Below, piece after piece: positions 1 through 7,363 of a DNA stretch of 37,780 bases. The notes below the pieces were generated by a model. It had not been told where the DNA came from and searched no databases. It saw only the letters and a program-made list of their open reading frames with translations. The stretch's first letter is position 1. Each line of letters opens with the position of its first letter. Both the position numbers and the translations under genes were made by a program. Source of the stretch: Streptacidiphilus carbonis. GTDB lineage: Bacteria; Actinomycetota; Actinomycetes; Streptomycetales; Streptomycetaceae. The stretch is from assembly GCF_000787775.1 (NCBI RefSeq), contig NZ_BBPM01000057.1, forward strand, positions 10,462 through 48,241, in the 5' to 3' direction.

Positions 1-2
1 TG

Positions 3-1505
3 GTGTCGCTGCTGCGCTCCGACCACCGGGCGCTGCGCCGCTACCGCTGCCAGGAGGGCGCCGCGGTGGCGGCCCCGCTCACCGTGCTCCTGGCGGCGGC
101 GGACCCCAAGAACTCCCTGGAGCAGATGGAGGACTGGGGGCGGCACACCGAGCAGGGACACGGTGTGGAGAGCCTCTCCGGCGGCCACTTCTCACTGATC
201 GAACGGGCGGCGGAGACGGCTGCCGTGCTCACCCGCCACATCCGCGAGGACCGGGTGCGGGCCGGCAGCACCCGGGCCGCCCCCGCCGACCTGGTACGGG
301 AGATCCTGACGGCCGGGCTGGCCGGCCGCAGGCCGCAGCTCCCCACCGACCCGACCGCGCTGGAGGCCGCGGCGCGCAAGGTGCTGGCGCCGGAGGCCTA
401 CGCCTACCTGGCCGGGATGGCGGGCAGCGGCGCGACCGGCCGGTCCGACCGCGAGGCCTTCGACCGGGTGCGGCTGGTGCCGCGGGTGCTGCGCGGCGTC
501 ACCCGCCCGGACCCGGCGGTGTCCCTGTTCGGGCAGCGCCTGCCGGCGCCGGTGCTGCTGGCGCCGCTGGCCGCGCAGACGCTGGCGCACCCCGAGGGCG
601 AGGCCGCCACCGCGCGGGCCGCCGCGGCGGCCGGCCTGCCGATGGTGCTGTCGAGCTTCTCCTCCCGCTCCCTGGAGGAGGTGGCCCAGCAGTCCGGCAG
701 CGCCCCGCGCTGGTTCCAGCTCTACCTGCCCGCGGACCGGGCGGTGGCCGAGTCCCTGGTCCGCCGGGCCGAGGCGAGCGGCTACACCGCCGTGGTGGTC
801 ACGGTGGACGCCACCCACCTGGGCTTCCGGCCGGCCGAGCTCGACGCCGCCTACTCGCCCTTCCTCCGCGGCATCGGGATCGCCAACTTCACCGGCGACC
901 CCGCCTTCCGGGCCGGGCTGCCGGCCGACGCCGACGCCCGGGCGGCCGTGCTGCGCTGGGCGCAGATCGCCACCAACCCCGCGCTCGGCTGGGACGACCT
1001 GTCCTGGCTGCGCCGGCTGACCAGCCTGCCCGTGCTGATCAAGGGCGTCCTGCACCCGGACGACGCCCGGCTGGCACTGGAGCGCGGCGCGGACGGCCTG
1101 GTGGTCTCCACCCACGGCGGGCGCCAACTGGACGGCAGCGTGGCCGCCCTGGACGCGCTGCCCGCGGTGCGCGCCGCCGTCGGCGAGCACGTCCCGGTGC
1201 TGCTGGACTCCGGGGTCCGCACCGGCAGCGACGTGGTCAAGGCGCTCGCCCTCGGGGCGGACGCGGTGCTGTACGGCAGGCCCTATGTGTACGGGCTCGG
1301 TCTGGACGGCCAGTTGGGCGTCGAGCACGTGCTGCGGTGCCTGCTCGCCGACCTGGACCTGGCCCTGGCGCTCACCGGCTGCGCGACCCTCGCCGACATC
1401 GGCGCCGGCCTGGTCGCACCGGGCGGGCGCCCCCTTCACCAGGCAGACACCTCCGGGTCCCGCGGGACCGGGGAGAACACCGGAGAGAACGGAGTACGGG
1501 GATGA
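3..1505 (+). CDS. Thioesterase C-terminus fused to FMN-dependent 2-hydroxy-acid oxidase (5' truncated)
   Basis: The frame is open at the window edge, so the true start is upstream; residue numbers count from the GTG at base 3. Residues 1-82 look like the end of a type II thioesterase: an Asp in AAADPKN (D34) and a catalytic-type His in SGGHFSL (H62). The nucleophile half is outside the window. After a linker, residues 115-475 are an FMN-dependent 2-hydroxy-acid oxidase of the glycolate/lactate/hydroxymandelate oxidase family. Family landmarks are PRVLRGV, FQLYLPADR (Y241), VVVTVD (D269), the flavin lysine in LIKG (K347), the catalytic THGGRQLDG (H371, R374), LDSGVRTG and LYGRP for phosphate binding. 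Such enzymes oxidise a 2-hydroxy acid to a 2-keto acid using O2. Hydroxymandelate oxidase of hydroxyphenylglycine pathways is a relative, but no partner genes of that pathway are visible. The fusion suggests coupled hydrolysis or transfer and oxidation of a carrier-bound acid; the substrate is unknown. Confidence 0.8.
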   Translation: MSLLRSDHRALRRYRCQEGAAVAAPLTVLLAAADPKNSLEQMEDWGRHTEQGHGVESLSGGHFSLIERAAETAAVLTRHIREDRVRAGSTRAAPADLVREILTAGLAGRRPQLPTDPTALEAAARKVLAPEAYAYLAGMAGSGATGRSDREAFDRVRLVPRVLRGVTRPDPAVSLFGQRLPAPVLLAPLAAQTLAHPEGEAATARAAAAAGLPMVLSSFSSRSLEEVAQQSGSAPRWFQLYLPADRAVAESLVRRAEASGYTAVVVTVDATHLGFRPAELDAAYSPFLRGIGIANFTGDPAFRAGLPADADARAAVLRWAQIATNPALGWDDLSWLRRLTSLPVLIKGVLHPDDARLALERGADGLVVSTHGGRQLDGSVAALDALPAVRAAVGEHVPVLLDSGVRTGSDVVKALALGADAVLYGRPYVYGLGLDGQLGVEHVLRCLLADLDLALALTGCATLADIGAGLVAPGGRPLHQADTSGSRGTGENTGENGVRG

Positions 1506-2299
1506 CGACGTCCAGCAGACGCGGAAACGACTGCACGGGCTGGCTGCGGCAGTACCACCAGGCGCCGGAGGACGGTCCGCTGCTGGTGGTCTTCCCGCAC
1601 GCCGGCGGCGCGGCGACCGGCTACTACGGCCTGTCGAAGGCCCTGTCCGAGCACGCCGACGTGCTGGTCGCGCAGTACCCCGGCCGGCAGGACCGGCTGG
1701 CGGAGCGCTGCCTGGAGGACATCGGGGAGATGGCGGACCGGGCCGTCGAGGCACTGCTCCCCTGGCTGGACGGGCGCCCGCTGGTCCTGTTCGGCCACAG
1801 CATGGGCTCCACCGTGGCCTACGAGGTCGCGCTGCGGCTGGAGCGCCTCGACCTGGAGCACGCCCCGGCCGGCCTGATCGTCTCGGGCCGGGGCGCGGCG
1901 TCGCTGCAGACCAACAAGGGCGTGCACCTGCTCGACGACGAGGACATGACCCGGAGCATGGCCGCGCTGTCCGGCACCCCGGCGGTGCTGCTGGCCGACA
2001 AGGACCTGATGGCCGCCGTGATGCCCGCGATGCGCGCCGACTTCAAGGCGTCGGAGCTGTACCGGGGCGCGCCCGACGGCATGACCCGCTGCCCGATCAG
2101 CGCCTACTCCGGCAAGGACGACCAGGGCGTGCCGGCCGCCGACCTGCTGCGGTGGCGCGAGCACACGGCGGCGGCCTTCAGCGCCCGGTTCTTCGAGGGC
2201 GGCCACTTCTACCTCCAGCCGCGCGAGCAGGAGGTGGCCCGGGCGATCCGGGACGACCTCCGGGCCTTCACCTCGGAGGCGCTGGTGGGCAGCCGCTGA
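1502..2299 (+). CDS. Type II thioesterase (alpha/beta hydrolase)
   Basis: This 265-residue protein has the usual length and motifs of NRPS-associated type II thioesterases: FPHAGG near residue 31, QYPGRQDR near 58, the nucleophile elbow GHSMGS with Ser100, an Asp at D206/D207 in SGKDDQ and the catalytic His235 in EGGHFYL. These cytosolic enzymes remove wrong or stalled acyl groups from carrier-protein arms, and some release amino acids from stand-alone A-T proteins. The ATG overlaps the TGA of the oxidase fusion by four bases (ATGA), so translation is probably coupled. It faces the P450 end of the main operon across a strong hairpin. It is one of several thioesterases here, so a dedicated role with the oxidase fusion or the stand-alone A-T protein is possible but unproven. 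Confidence 0.93.
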   Translation: MTTSSRRGNDCTGWLRQYHQAPEDGPLLVVFPHAGGAATGYYGLSKALSEHADVLVAQYPGRQDRLAERCLEDIGEMADRAVEALLPWLDGRPLVLFGHSMGSTVAYEVALRLERLDLEHAPAGLIVSGRGAASLQTNKGVHLLDDEDMTRSMAALSGTPAVLLADKDLMAAVMPAMRADFKASELYRGAPDGMTRCPISAYSGKDDQGVPAADLLRWREHTAAAFSARFFEGGHFYLQPREQEVARAIRDDLRAFTSEALVGSR

Positions 2300-2334
2300 C
2301 CCGGCCGCCGGACCGCCGGCCCGCCGGATCCCCG

Positions 2335-2386
2335 GCGCACGAGGGCCCTGCCGATCGCCGCGATCGGCAGGGCCCTTCCGGTGCGC
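2335..2386. terminator. Bidirectional hairpin terminator between convergent genes
   Basis: A perfect 16-base stem (2342-2357 with 2361-2376) has a three-base loop. The outer bases gcgcac (2335-2340) and gtgcgc (2381-2386) extend it across a small bulge. It lies 36 bases after the thioesterase stop and just past the stop of the convergent P450. It has no U-tract, as is common in GC-rich actinomycetes. Confidence 0.85.
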
Positions 2387-2397
2387 GGGCGGTGCGC

Positions 2398-3633
2398 TCA
2401 GGCCTGTTCGGGCGTGAGCCTGACCCGCATGCCGCTCCAGCCGTGGCCGAAGTTGGAGAACAGCCTGGTGGGCTCGCCCAGCACCTCGCTGTCGGCGACC
2501 CTGGCGCACAGCGCCTCCAGCAGGGCCGTCAGGTGGACCCGGCCCAGGTAGGCGCCGAGGCAGAAGTGCGGGCCGTGCCCGAAGCTGACGTGCTTGTTGG
2601 GCGTGCGGCCCAGGTCGAAGGCGTAAGGATCGGCGAAGGCGTCCTCGTCGAAGTTGGCGGAGGCGTTCCACAGGGTGACGATGTCGCCGGCCCTGACCGT
2701 GTGCTCCCGGACCGGTACGTCGGTCAGCGCGTGCCGGCCGAAGTGCATGGTGGGGGTGGTCCAGCGCATCACCTCCTCGGTGGCGCTGTCCAGGCCCACT
2801 TCCCCGTTCTTCAGCCGCCGCCACTGGTCGGGGTGCTCGCTGAAGGCGAGCAGGGCGCCGGTGGCGGTCGCGCGGCTGGACTCGTCGCCGCCCAGCAGCA
2901 GGCTGTAGGTGTTGTAGATGATCTCCTCGTCGGTGAGCGGCACGCCGTCGATGAGGGCGGTGGCCAGGGTGCTGAGGACGTCCTCGCCCGGGTCGCGCCG
3001 GCGCTCCGCGAGCAGGCTGGAGATGTAGTAGATGATCTCGTTGCGGGCCATCAGCGATTCCGTCTCGCTGTCCTCGGCGCTGTAGCGGGACAGGGTCTGC
3101 GCGTTCCAGTCCACCAGCTGCTCGCGGTCCTCCTCGGGGACGCCCATCAGGTCGCCGATGCTGTGGATCGGGACCTGGTCGGCGACGTCCGTCACCCAGT
3201 CCAGCTCCCCCTTCGCCACCGCGGCGGCGACCAGCTGGTCGGTGCGGGAGCGGACGTTGGCCACCACCGGCGCCAGCACCCGCGGGGAGAAGGACTTCAT
3301 CATCAGGTTGCGGATCTCGCGGTGCCGCGGTCCGTCGGTGACGGCGAGCATCCGGCCGGAGGCGGAGTCCTCGCCCAGCAGCAGGGTGCTGAGCACATTG
3401 CCGCGCTCCGAGGTGTACCGCTTGTTGTCGCGGTAGGTGGCCATGATGTCGTCGTACTTGGTGAGCACCCAGAAGCCGGGGCGCTCGCCGCGGGCCGGGT
3501 GCCAGAACACCGGGTTGTGCTCGCGGAAGGGCTGCCACATCCGGTGCGGGTCGTTGTCGAGGAAGGTCTGCGGGTCGGTGAGGTCGAAGGCGGCCGGGTC
3601 GGCGGCCGGGACGGTCGGGGCGGGCGCGGTCAT
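2398..3633 (-). CDS. Cytochrome P450, likely acting on a carrier-bound amino acid
   Basis: This 411-residue soluble bacterial P450 has the heme loop FGHGPHFCLG with the thiolate Cys358, an ExxR helix (TEEVMRW) and an I-helix segment LLLGGDESSRATA. There the usual AGxxTT reads GGDESS, so serines stand where threonine normally assists O2 activation. The ATG at 3633 has GAGGAG about nine bases upstream. It is the last gene of the minus-strand operon, 38 bases after the stand-alone A-T gene. P450 plus A-T pairs such as NovI/NovH and NikQ/NikP1 beta-hydroxylate an amino acid held on the carrier domain, so that is the favoured role here (inference). A tailoring role on the finished peptide cannot be excluded. 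Confidence 0.9.
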   Translation of the reverse strand: MTAPAPTVPAADPAAFDLTDPQTFLDNDPHRMWQPFREHNPVFWHPARGERPGFWVLTKYDDIMATYRDNKRYTSERGNVLSTLLLGEDSASGRMLAVTDGPRHREIRNLMMKSFSPRVLAPVVANVRSRTDQLVAAAVAKGELDWVTDVADQVPIHSIGDLMGVPEEDREQLVDWNAQTLSRYSAEDSETESLMARNEIIYYISSLLAERRRDPGEDVLSTLATALIDGVPLTDEEIIYNTYSLLLGGDESSRATATGALLAFSEHPDQWRRLKNGEVGLDSATEEVMRWTTPTMHFGRHALTDVPVREHTVRAGDIVTLWNASANFDEDAFADPYAFDLGRTPNKHVSFGHGPHFCLGAYLGRVHLTALLEALCARVADSEVLGEPTRLFSNFGHGWSGMRVRLTPEQA

Positions 3634-3658
3634 GGGGTATCTCTCCTCGGGGCGGTTG

Positions 3659-3675
3659 CTAGGGCCTGGCCCTAG
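3659..3675. repeat. Short perfect palindrome at the A-T stop codon
   Basis: Eight bases on each side (ctagggcc and ggccctag) are mirror complements around a single T. The TAG stop of the stand-alone A-T gene lies inside the palindrome, and the P450 ribosome binding site follows on the transcript. It could fold as a small hairpin affecting termination or coupling, but no other support exists. Confidence 0.5.
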
Positions 3676-6110
3676 GCGGCGTCCGCCGGTACGGCGGTGG
3701 TGGCGAGTTCGGCGATGGTCTGCCTGCGGAACACGTCCTTGGCGGTGATCACCAGCCCGGCCCGCTTCGCCCTGGCGACGACCCTGATGCCGAGGATGGA
3801 GTCCCCGCCCAACTCGTAGAAGTTGTCGGTGACCCCGACGGACGGGACGCCGAGCACCTCCGACCAGATCCCGACCAGCAGCCGCTCGGCCTCGGTGCGG
3901 GGCTCCTGGGCGGCGGAGGGGGCGGCGGAGTGCTCCGGGGCCGGCAGGGCCTTGCGGTCGACCTTGCCGCTGGGCGTCAGCGGGAACTCGGCCAGGCACA
4001 CCACGGCGGACGGCACCATGTGCTCGGGGAGCCGGGCGGACACGAACTCCCGCAGCTCGGCCGACTGCGGCCGCGCGTCGGCCGAGGCCGGGGTCACGTA
4101 GCCGACCAGGCGCTTGTGGTCGCCGTCGGCCAGGGCCAGCACCAGCGCCACCCCGACCTCCGGGTGCTGCTGCAGCACGAGCTCGATCTCGCCCGGCTCG
4201 ATGCGGTAGCCGCGGACCTTGACCTGGTGGTCGGCCCGGCCCACGTACTCCAGCACTCCGGCGGCGGTCCAGCGCACCAGGTCGCCGGTCCGGTACATCC
4301 GGTGGTCCGGGGCCCTGCCGTGCGGGTTGTCCAGGAAGCGCTCCGCGGTCAGCCCCGGCCGGTTCAGGTAGCCCGCGGCCACCCCGGGGCCGGCGATGAA
4401 CAGCTCGCCGGCCACTCCGACCGGCGCCGGCCGCAGCTGCTCGTCGAGCACGTAGGCCGTGGTGTTGGCGACGGGGCGGCCGATCGGGACGGGCATGTCC
4501 GGGTCGGCCGCGCGGATCAGGTGCCAGGTGCCGAGGACCGCGGTCTCGGTCGGCCCGTAGAGGTTCACCAGCCGCTGCGGCGGGGAGGCCGCCAGCACCT
4601 CGGCCACCCGTACCGAGTTGGCCGCCTCGCCGCCGAAGAGCACCTGGCGCAGCGCGCCGAAGGCGTGCGGGTCGGCGGCGGCGATCTGGTTGAACACGGC
4701 GGTCGTCACGAACAGCGTGGTGACGCCCTGTCGGCGCAGCACGGCGGTGAGTGCGGCCGGGTCCAGCAGGGTGTCCTTGTCGACGACGACCATCCGGCTG
4801 CCCGCCAGCAGCGGTCCCCAGATCTCCAGCGTGGCCGCGTCGAAGGTGACGTCCGAGCCCTGGGCCATCACGTCCTCCGGGCCCAGGGACATCCAGTCGG
4901 CGTTGCGGAAGAGCCGGACGACCGAGCGGTGGCCGATCACGGCGCCCTTGGGGGTGCCGGTGGAGCCCGAGGTGTACATCAGGTAGGCGGGGTCGTCGGC
5001 GGTGACCGCGACGCCCGGGTCCTGCGCCGGCAGCGCGGCCAGCACCTCGTCCAGCTCGTCCAGCGCGATCATCCTGGTGCCGGCCGACGGCAGTCTGCCG
5101 GTCAGCCAGGACTCGGTGAGGCACAGCGGCACGGCGGCGTCGGAGAGCATGAAGCCGAGCCGGTCCTCCGGGTAGTCGGGGTTCAGCGGCAGGTAGGCGC
5201 AGCCGGCCTTCAGGACGCCGAGCAGCGCGGTGACGAGCTCGGGACCGCGCGGCAGGCAGACGGCGACGAAGGTGCCGGGCCGGACGCCGTCGCCGACCAG
5301 CAGGTTGGCCAGCCGGTTCGCCCGGGCGTCCAGTTCGGCGTAGGTCAGCGCCTCCAGGCCGGCGGTGACGGCGACCGCTTCGGGGCGCAGCCGGGCCTGT
5401 TCGGCGACCAGGCCGTGCACGCACCGGTCCGCGGGGAAGGGGGACCGGTTGACCGCCCACCCGGTGGTGAGCAGGTGCAGTTCCTCGGCGTCGGCGAGCG
5501 GCAGCTCCGCCACCGGGAGCGCGGGGTCGGCCGCGGCGGCGGTCAGCAGCACCACCAGGTGCCGGGCCAGCACCTGCACGGTGGCCGCGTCGAACAGCGC
5601 GCTGTCGTACACCAGCTCGCCGAGCAGGCCGCCGTCGCCGGTCCCGGTGAACTCCACCGTCAGGTCGTACTCCGCGGGCGCGCCGGGCGCGGGCGCCGGT
5701 CCGGCGCTCCCGCGCAGCAGCACCACCGCCTCGGCGCCTGGCTCGCCGGGCTCGCCGGGCGCGTCCTGCCGCGCGAGCCCCTCGGCGAGGGCCGCGCAGC
5801 TCTCGGCGAGCAGCTCGGTGAACAGTCCCTCGGGCCTGACCCGGGCCCGCAGCAGCAGCGGGTCGCCGAGGGCGCCGGCCGGGGTGCCGAGCGCCAGGTC
5901 CTCCTGTCCGGTGTGGCGCGAGAACAGCACCTGACAGGCCGTCAGCAGACCTGCGAGCAGGGTGCCCCCGCACGCCTCGGCCGCCTCGGCGAGACCGCGC
6001 ACGGCCTGGGCCGGGACCTGGAACCCGAGCCGCGCCGCAGCGGCGCTCCGTGCCCGGGACCGGGGGCGGTCGGTGGGCAGGCGCAGTGCGGGCTGGTCGT
6101 CGGCGGTCAT
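3672..6110 (-). CDS. Stand-alone NRPS A-T didomain with a truncated, His-motif-less C domain
   Basis: In this 812-residue protein, residues 1-210 match only the C-terminal half of a condensation domain. They start at the inter-motif LRLPTDRPR and include a degenerate C5-like ALGTPAGA, but the catalytic HHxxxDG half is absent. Residues 225-725 are a complete adenylation domain: [11 protein letters not shown] near 380, FDAATLE near 423, YGPTET, YRTGDL, GRADHQVKVRG and GKVDRK with the A10 lysine. A carrier domain follows with LGGDSI near 769. The pocket reads D-A-L-F-L-G-L-V-L by alignment to GrsA. The F-L-G trio is shared with remembered Leu/Ile codes, suggesting a hydrophobic, perhaps branched substrate. 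There is no C or TE domain to continue or release the chain. It overlaps the flavoprotein by ATGA and precedes a P450, suggesting aminoacyl-T hydroxylation and/or loading of another module in trans. Confidence 0.9.
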   Translation of the reverse strand: MTADDQPALRLPTDRPRSRARSAAAARLGFQVPAQAVRGLAEAAEACGGTLLAGLLTACQVLFSRHTGQEDLALGTPAGALGDPLLLRARVRPEGLFTELLAESCAALAEGLARQDAPGEPGEPGAEAVVLLRGSAGPAPAPGAPAEYDLTVEFTGTGDGGLLGELVYDSALFDAATVQVLARHLVVLLTAAAADPALPVAELPLADAEELHLLTTGWAVNRSPFPADRCVHGLVAEQARLRPEAVAVTAGLEALTYAELDARANRLANLLVGDGVRPGTFVAVCLPRGPELVTALLGVLKAGCAYLPLNPDYPEDRLGFMLSDAAVPLCLTESWLTGRLPSAGTRMIALDELDEVLAALPAQDPGVAVTADDPAYLMYTSGSTGTPKGAVIGHRSVVRLFRNADWMSLGPEDVMAQGSDVTFDAATLEIWGPLLAGSRMVVVDKDTLLDPAALTAVLRRQGVTTLFVTTAVFNQIAAADPHAFGALRQVLFGGEAANSVRVAEVLAASPPQRLVNLYGPTETAVLGTWHLIRAADPDMPVPIGRPVANTTAYVLDEQLRPAPVGVAGELFIAGPGVAAGYLNRPGLTAERFLDNPHGRAPDHRMYRTGDLVRWTAAGVLEYVGRADHQVKVRGYRIEPGEIELVLQQHPEVGVALVLALADGDHKRLVGYVTPASADARPQSAELREFVSARLPEHMVPSAVVCLAEFPLTPSGKVDRKALPAPEHSAAPSAAQEPRTEAERLLVGIWSEVLGVPSVGVTDNFYELGGDSILGIRVVARAKRAGLVITAKDVFRRQTIAELATTAVPADAA

Positions 6111-7321
6111 GCCGTCAGTCCTTTCATTTCCGTCTCCTCCATCAGGTCGAGGAGCTCGGGGGTGACGAATTCGTCGATCGGGCAGACGCCGGACAGCGTC
6201 GAGAAGTACCGGTCCGTCAGCTCGGCGTTGCCGGCGATGGTGCGCAGCAGGTCCAGGTGGTGCGCCGGCGGAGCCAGCCGGGCGGTCTTCAGGGTGGCCC
6301 GGTACTCCGGTTCGAGGGCCTCCAGCCGCTGGGCGGCGAAGGCCTCCAGCGCGGCGGCGAGCCGGCCGGGCTCGTGCAGGCCGTCGCCGATGCAGTCGGC
6401 GAGCAGCTGGGCCTGGTAGAAGCCGTCGGTGATGCCGCGCGCGGTGATCGAGTCCTTGTGGTGGCCGGCGTCCCCGATCAGCACCCAGCCGGGGCCGGTC
6501 GCCTGCCGGAAGTAGTTGCGCTGGTCACCGGTGCCGTGGACGCGCTCCAGACGGGCGCCGCCGGCCATCTCCTCGCGCAGCTCGGGGGCGGTCTTCTCGA
6601 CGTTGGCGAGCAGCGCGTTGAGCGCGTCGCCGCGCACGCTGTGGAACTGGTCCTGCGGGAGGTAGCCGGCGACGAGCGTCGCCCCGTCGTTGGTCGGCAC
6701 GGTGCCGACCCAGTGCCCCGGCGTCTCGAAGAGCCGGAACCCGGGTTCCAGACCGGACCAGTACGAGTAGTAGGCGCAGGTGAGGGTCGGGTCCTCGACG
6801 ACGGCCGGGACCCCGGCCTTCGCCGCCACGGTCGAGCGCATGCCGTCGGCGCCGACCACCAGCGCGGCCCGCTCCACGGCGCCCTGGCCGCCGGCGCCCA
6901 GCCGGACCCCGACCACGCGGTCGTCCTCGAAGACCAGGTCGCTCACCGGGCAGTTCTCACGGAACTCGACGCCCGCCGCGACGGCGGCCCGGGCCAGGAT
7001 CGGGTCGAGCAGGTGGCGGCGCGGCGCATAGGCGGCGCGCTGCCCCTCGGCGGCCCAGGAGCAGCCGTCGAGCCGGATGTCCCCGTGGGTGAAGCGGACG
7101 TTGTCCAGGGCGGGCGCCCCGGTGCCCACCACCTCGGGCAGCACGCCCCAGCGGGCCAACGCGGCGACGCCGGGCTGATGGATGTAGAGGGTGGACAGGG
7201 TGTCCCTGGGGAAGGCCGCGCGCTCGACCATGAGCACTCGGTAGCCGGCGCGTGCGAGCAGCATCGCGGCCGGGGCCCCGGCGCAGCGGGCGCCGACCAC
7301 GATCACGTCGTAGTGGGTCAA
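6107..7321 (-). CDS. FAD-dependent oxidoreductase/monooxygenase (class A-like fold)
   Basis: This 404-residue flavoprotein has an N-terminal Rossmann motif DVIVVGARCAGAPAAM followed by an acidic beta-strand end (VERAAFPRDTLST) for FAD binding. A second FAD motif, LIGDAGHHKDSITARG, lies near residue 290. No membrane segment is evident. The family includes aromatic hydroxylase-like and dehydrogenase-like enzymes that act on free or carrier-bound substrates, so the reaction cannot be read from sequence. The start is a TTG at 7321: AAGGAG lies at the right distance upstream and the Rossmann strand begins four residues later, leaving no room for a later start. It overlaps the A-T gene by ATGA and follows two P450 genes. 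Oxidation of a residue of the peptide, for instance hydroxylation or desaturation, is the likely general role. Confidence 0.85.
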   Translation of the reverse strand: MTHYDVIVVGARCAGAPAAMLLARAGYRVLMVERAAFPRDTLSTLYIHQPGVAALARWGVLPEVVGTGAPALDNVRFTHGDIRLDGCSWAAEGQRAAYAPRRHLLDPILARAAVAAGVEFRENCPVSDLVFEDDRVVGVRLGAGGQGAVERAALVVGADGMRSTVAAKAGVPAVVEDPTLTCAYYSYWSGLEPGFRLFETPGHWVGTVPTNDGATLVAGYLPQDQFHSVRGDALNALLANVEKTAPELREEMAGGARLERVHGTGDQRNYFRQATGPGWVLIGDAGHHKDSITARGITDGFYQAQLLADCIGDGLHEPGRLAAALEAFAAQRLEALEPEYRATLKTARLAPPAHHLDLLRTIAGNAELTDRYFSTLSGVCPIDEFVTPELLDLMEETEMKGLTA

Positions 7322-7363
7322 AAGATGCTCCTTGTCCTGCGCCGGCCCCAGCGGCCGGATCGC

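Noticed and set aside
3-1505. Hydroxyphenylglycine pathway inferred from the hydroxymandelate-oxidase-like domain
   Set aside because: No hydroxymandelate synthase, prephenate dehydrogenase or HpgT-like aminotransferase is in the window, and no A domain pocket reads as hydroxyphenylglycine.
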